The notes beneath the pieces are model-generated. The model was not told the DNA's origin. It saw only the letters and a list, made by a program, of their open reading frames with translations, and made no database searches. A stretch of 44,345 nt of DNA from Actinobacteria bacterium UBA5975 (GTDB taxonomy: Bacteria > Actinomycetota > Actinomycetes > Nanopelagicales > Nanopelagicaceae): contig DJBN01000083.1 of assembly GCA_002430075.1 (NCBI GenBank), positions 1-44,345 of the forward strand, read 5' to 3'. How positions within the stretch are numbered: position 1 is the first letter of the stretch; every line of letters begins with the position of its first letter. Position numbers and translations under genes: made by a program. Positions 43,585-44,345 of the stretch are shown piece after piece.

Positions 43585-44345
43585 ATGACTCAATCAACTA
43601 CTTTGCAACGACATAAATACGATGTCCTTATTATTGGCGCTGGAGGCGCAGGTCTGCGCGCAGCCGTTGAAGCTCGCGAAGCCGGGCTCAGCGTTGCCAT
43701 CATCTGTAAATCACTCTTTGGCAAGGCCCACACAGTTATGGCTGAAGGAGGCGCTGCTGCTTCGATGGGTAATGTCAACGATAATGACAACTGGATGGTT
43801 CACTTTCGAGACACTATGCGAGGTGGCAAGTTCCTTAATCACTATCGCATGGCAGAACTTCACGCCAAGGAAGCACCAGATCGCATCTGGGAACTTGAAT
43901 TATGGGGAGCGCTCTTTGACCGCACTAAAGAAGGAAAGATTTCACAACGTAACTTCGGAGGACACGAGTATCCGCGCCTTGCACACGTAGGCGATCGCAC
44001 AGGGCTTGAACTCATTCGAACAATGCAGCAGAAAATTGTTCAGCTACAACAGAAAGACGGTCGCGAATTCGGCGATATGGAATCAAAAATTAAAGTATTT
44101 GCCGAATGCACAATCACTGAAATTCTTAAAGAGGATGGGAAGATTGCTGGCGCTTATGGCTATTGGCGCGAAAGCGGAGAAGAAATTCTCTTTGAATCAC
44201 CTGCAGTTGTCATTGCAACAGGCGGAGTAGGAAAAACTTTCAAGATTACTTCAAATTCTTGGGAAGGTACGGGAGACGGACATGCGCTCGCTCTTAAAGC
44301 TGGCGCCAACCTTGTTGATATGGAGTTCTTGCAATTCCACCCAAC
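43585..44345 (+). CDS. sdhA: Succinate dehydrogenase flavoprotein subunit (partial, runs off the window)
   Basis: ATG 43585 opens a frame without stop to the window end; about 253 residues are visible. The FAD-binding GAGGAG (18-23) follows KYDVLIIG. His49 in FGKAHTVMAEGGAAA is at the position of covalent FAD attachment. YPRLAHVGDRTGLEL and VVIATGGVGKTFKITSNSWEGTGDGHALALKAGANLVDMEFLQFHPT continue the SdhA/FrdA pattern. It oxidises succinate to fumarate on the cytoplasmic face, attached through the upstream anchor. The missing C-terminal half and sdhB should follow to the right. Confidence 0.95.
   Translation, partial: MTQSTTLQRHKYDVLIIGAGGAGLRAAVEAREAGLSVAIICKSLFGKAHTVMAEGGAAASMGNVNDNDNWMVHFRDTMRGGKFLNHYRMAELHAKEAPDRIWELELWGALFDRTKEGKISQRNFGGHEYPRLAHVGDRTGLELIRTMQQKIVQLQQKDGREFGDMESKIKVFAECTITEILKEDGKIAGAYGYWRESGEEILFESPAVVIATGGVGKTFKITSNSWEGTGDGHALALKAGANLVDMEFLQFHP

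Overview
The window is a contiguous, gene-dense chromosomal segment of an actinobacterium. Gene content and order match the two regions that flank the replication origin in Mycobacterium tuberculosis. By eye, base composition is only moderate (mid-to-high 40s % G+C), spacers are short, genes often overlap by 1-4 bases and several conserved cluster members are missing. These traits suggest a streamlined actinobacterium such as the freshwater acI lineage (Nanopelagicales); the lineage call is inference. I see no prophage, transposon, CRISPR array, integron or toxin island. The unusual material is mainly in the non-coding intervals and in how the conserved clusters have been trimmed.

Layout. 1-2974 (+): jag, rsmG, parA, parB, with two near-consensus parS sites inside the starts of rsmG and parA. 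2999-10027 (-): a seven-gene run NUDIX, DUF6049-like, murJ, trxB, trxA, cwlM-like, PLP aminotransferase. This is the M. tuberculosis Rv3908-Rv3916c order without sigM/rsmA. 10060-16360: cca (pcnA), an MFS transporter, DUF5318, a class A PBP and a GT87-like membrane glycosyltransferase. 16464-20089 (+): rpsF, ssb, rpsR, rplI, then a 432-base gap with a strong terminator and a DnaA-box-like cluster, then dnaB. 20098-27249: DMT transporter, FadE5-like acyl-CoA dehydrogenase, dcd, lemA-htpX and an MprAB-like two-component system. 27554-32028 (+): gyrB-gyrA behind a leader with a three-copy repeat. 32125-32285: tRNA-Ile and tRNA-Ala. 32341-38785: cyclophilin, rhomboid, EtfD-like Fe-S oxidoreductase, crgA, trpG/pabA, pknB and a soluble PstP-like phosphatase. 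38822-42586: GDPD, pheA, serS, HAD phosphatase and tRNA-Ser(UGA). 42769-end: the Sdh membrane anchor and the start of SdhA, cut by the window edge.

How the genes work together. Chromosome maintenance (ParABS, DnaB, SSB, gyrase) lies next to translation genes. A cell-wall group (MurJ, CwlM-like pseudo-amidase, class A PBP, CrgA, PknB, PP2C) forms a plausible phospho-regulated peptidoglycan circuit. A respiratory group (FadE5-like dehydrogenase, EtfD-like oxidoreductase, succinate dehydrogenase) would pass electrons from acyl-CoA and succinate into the quinone pool.

The most interesting signals are: (i) six same-strand DnaA-box-like 9-mers upstream of dnaB, three of them at exact 12-base intervals; (ii) three copies of an 11-base word (two direct, one inverted) around the likely gyrB promoter; (iii) a recurrent TANNCT element 6-8 bases before start codons that lack a Shine-Dalgarno, indicating widespread leaderless transcription, often from divergent promoters; (iv) a CwlM homologue that has lost two of four expected zinc/catalytic residues; (v) a perfect palindrome before the sdh operon. 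I did not find a clear-cut new multi-gene system.
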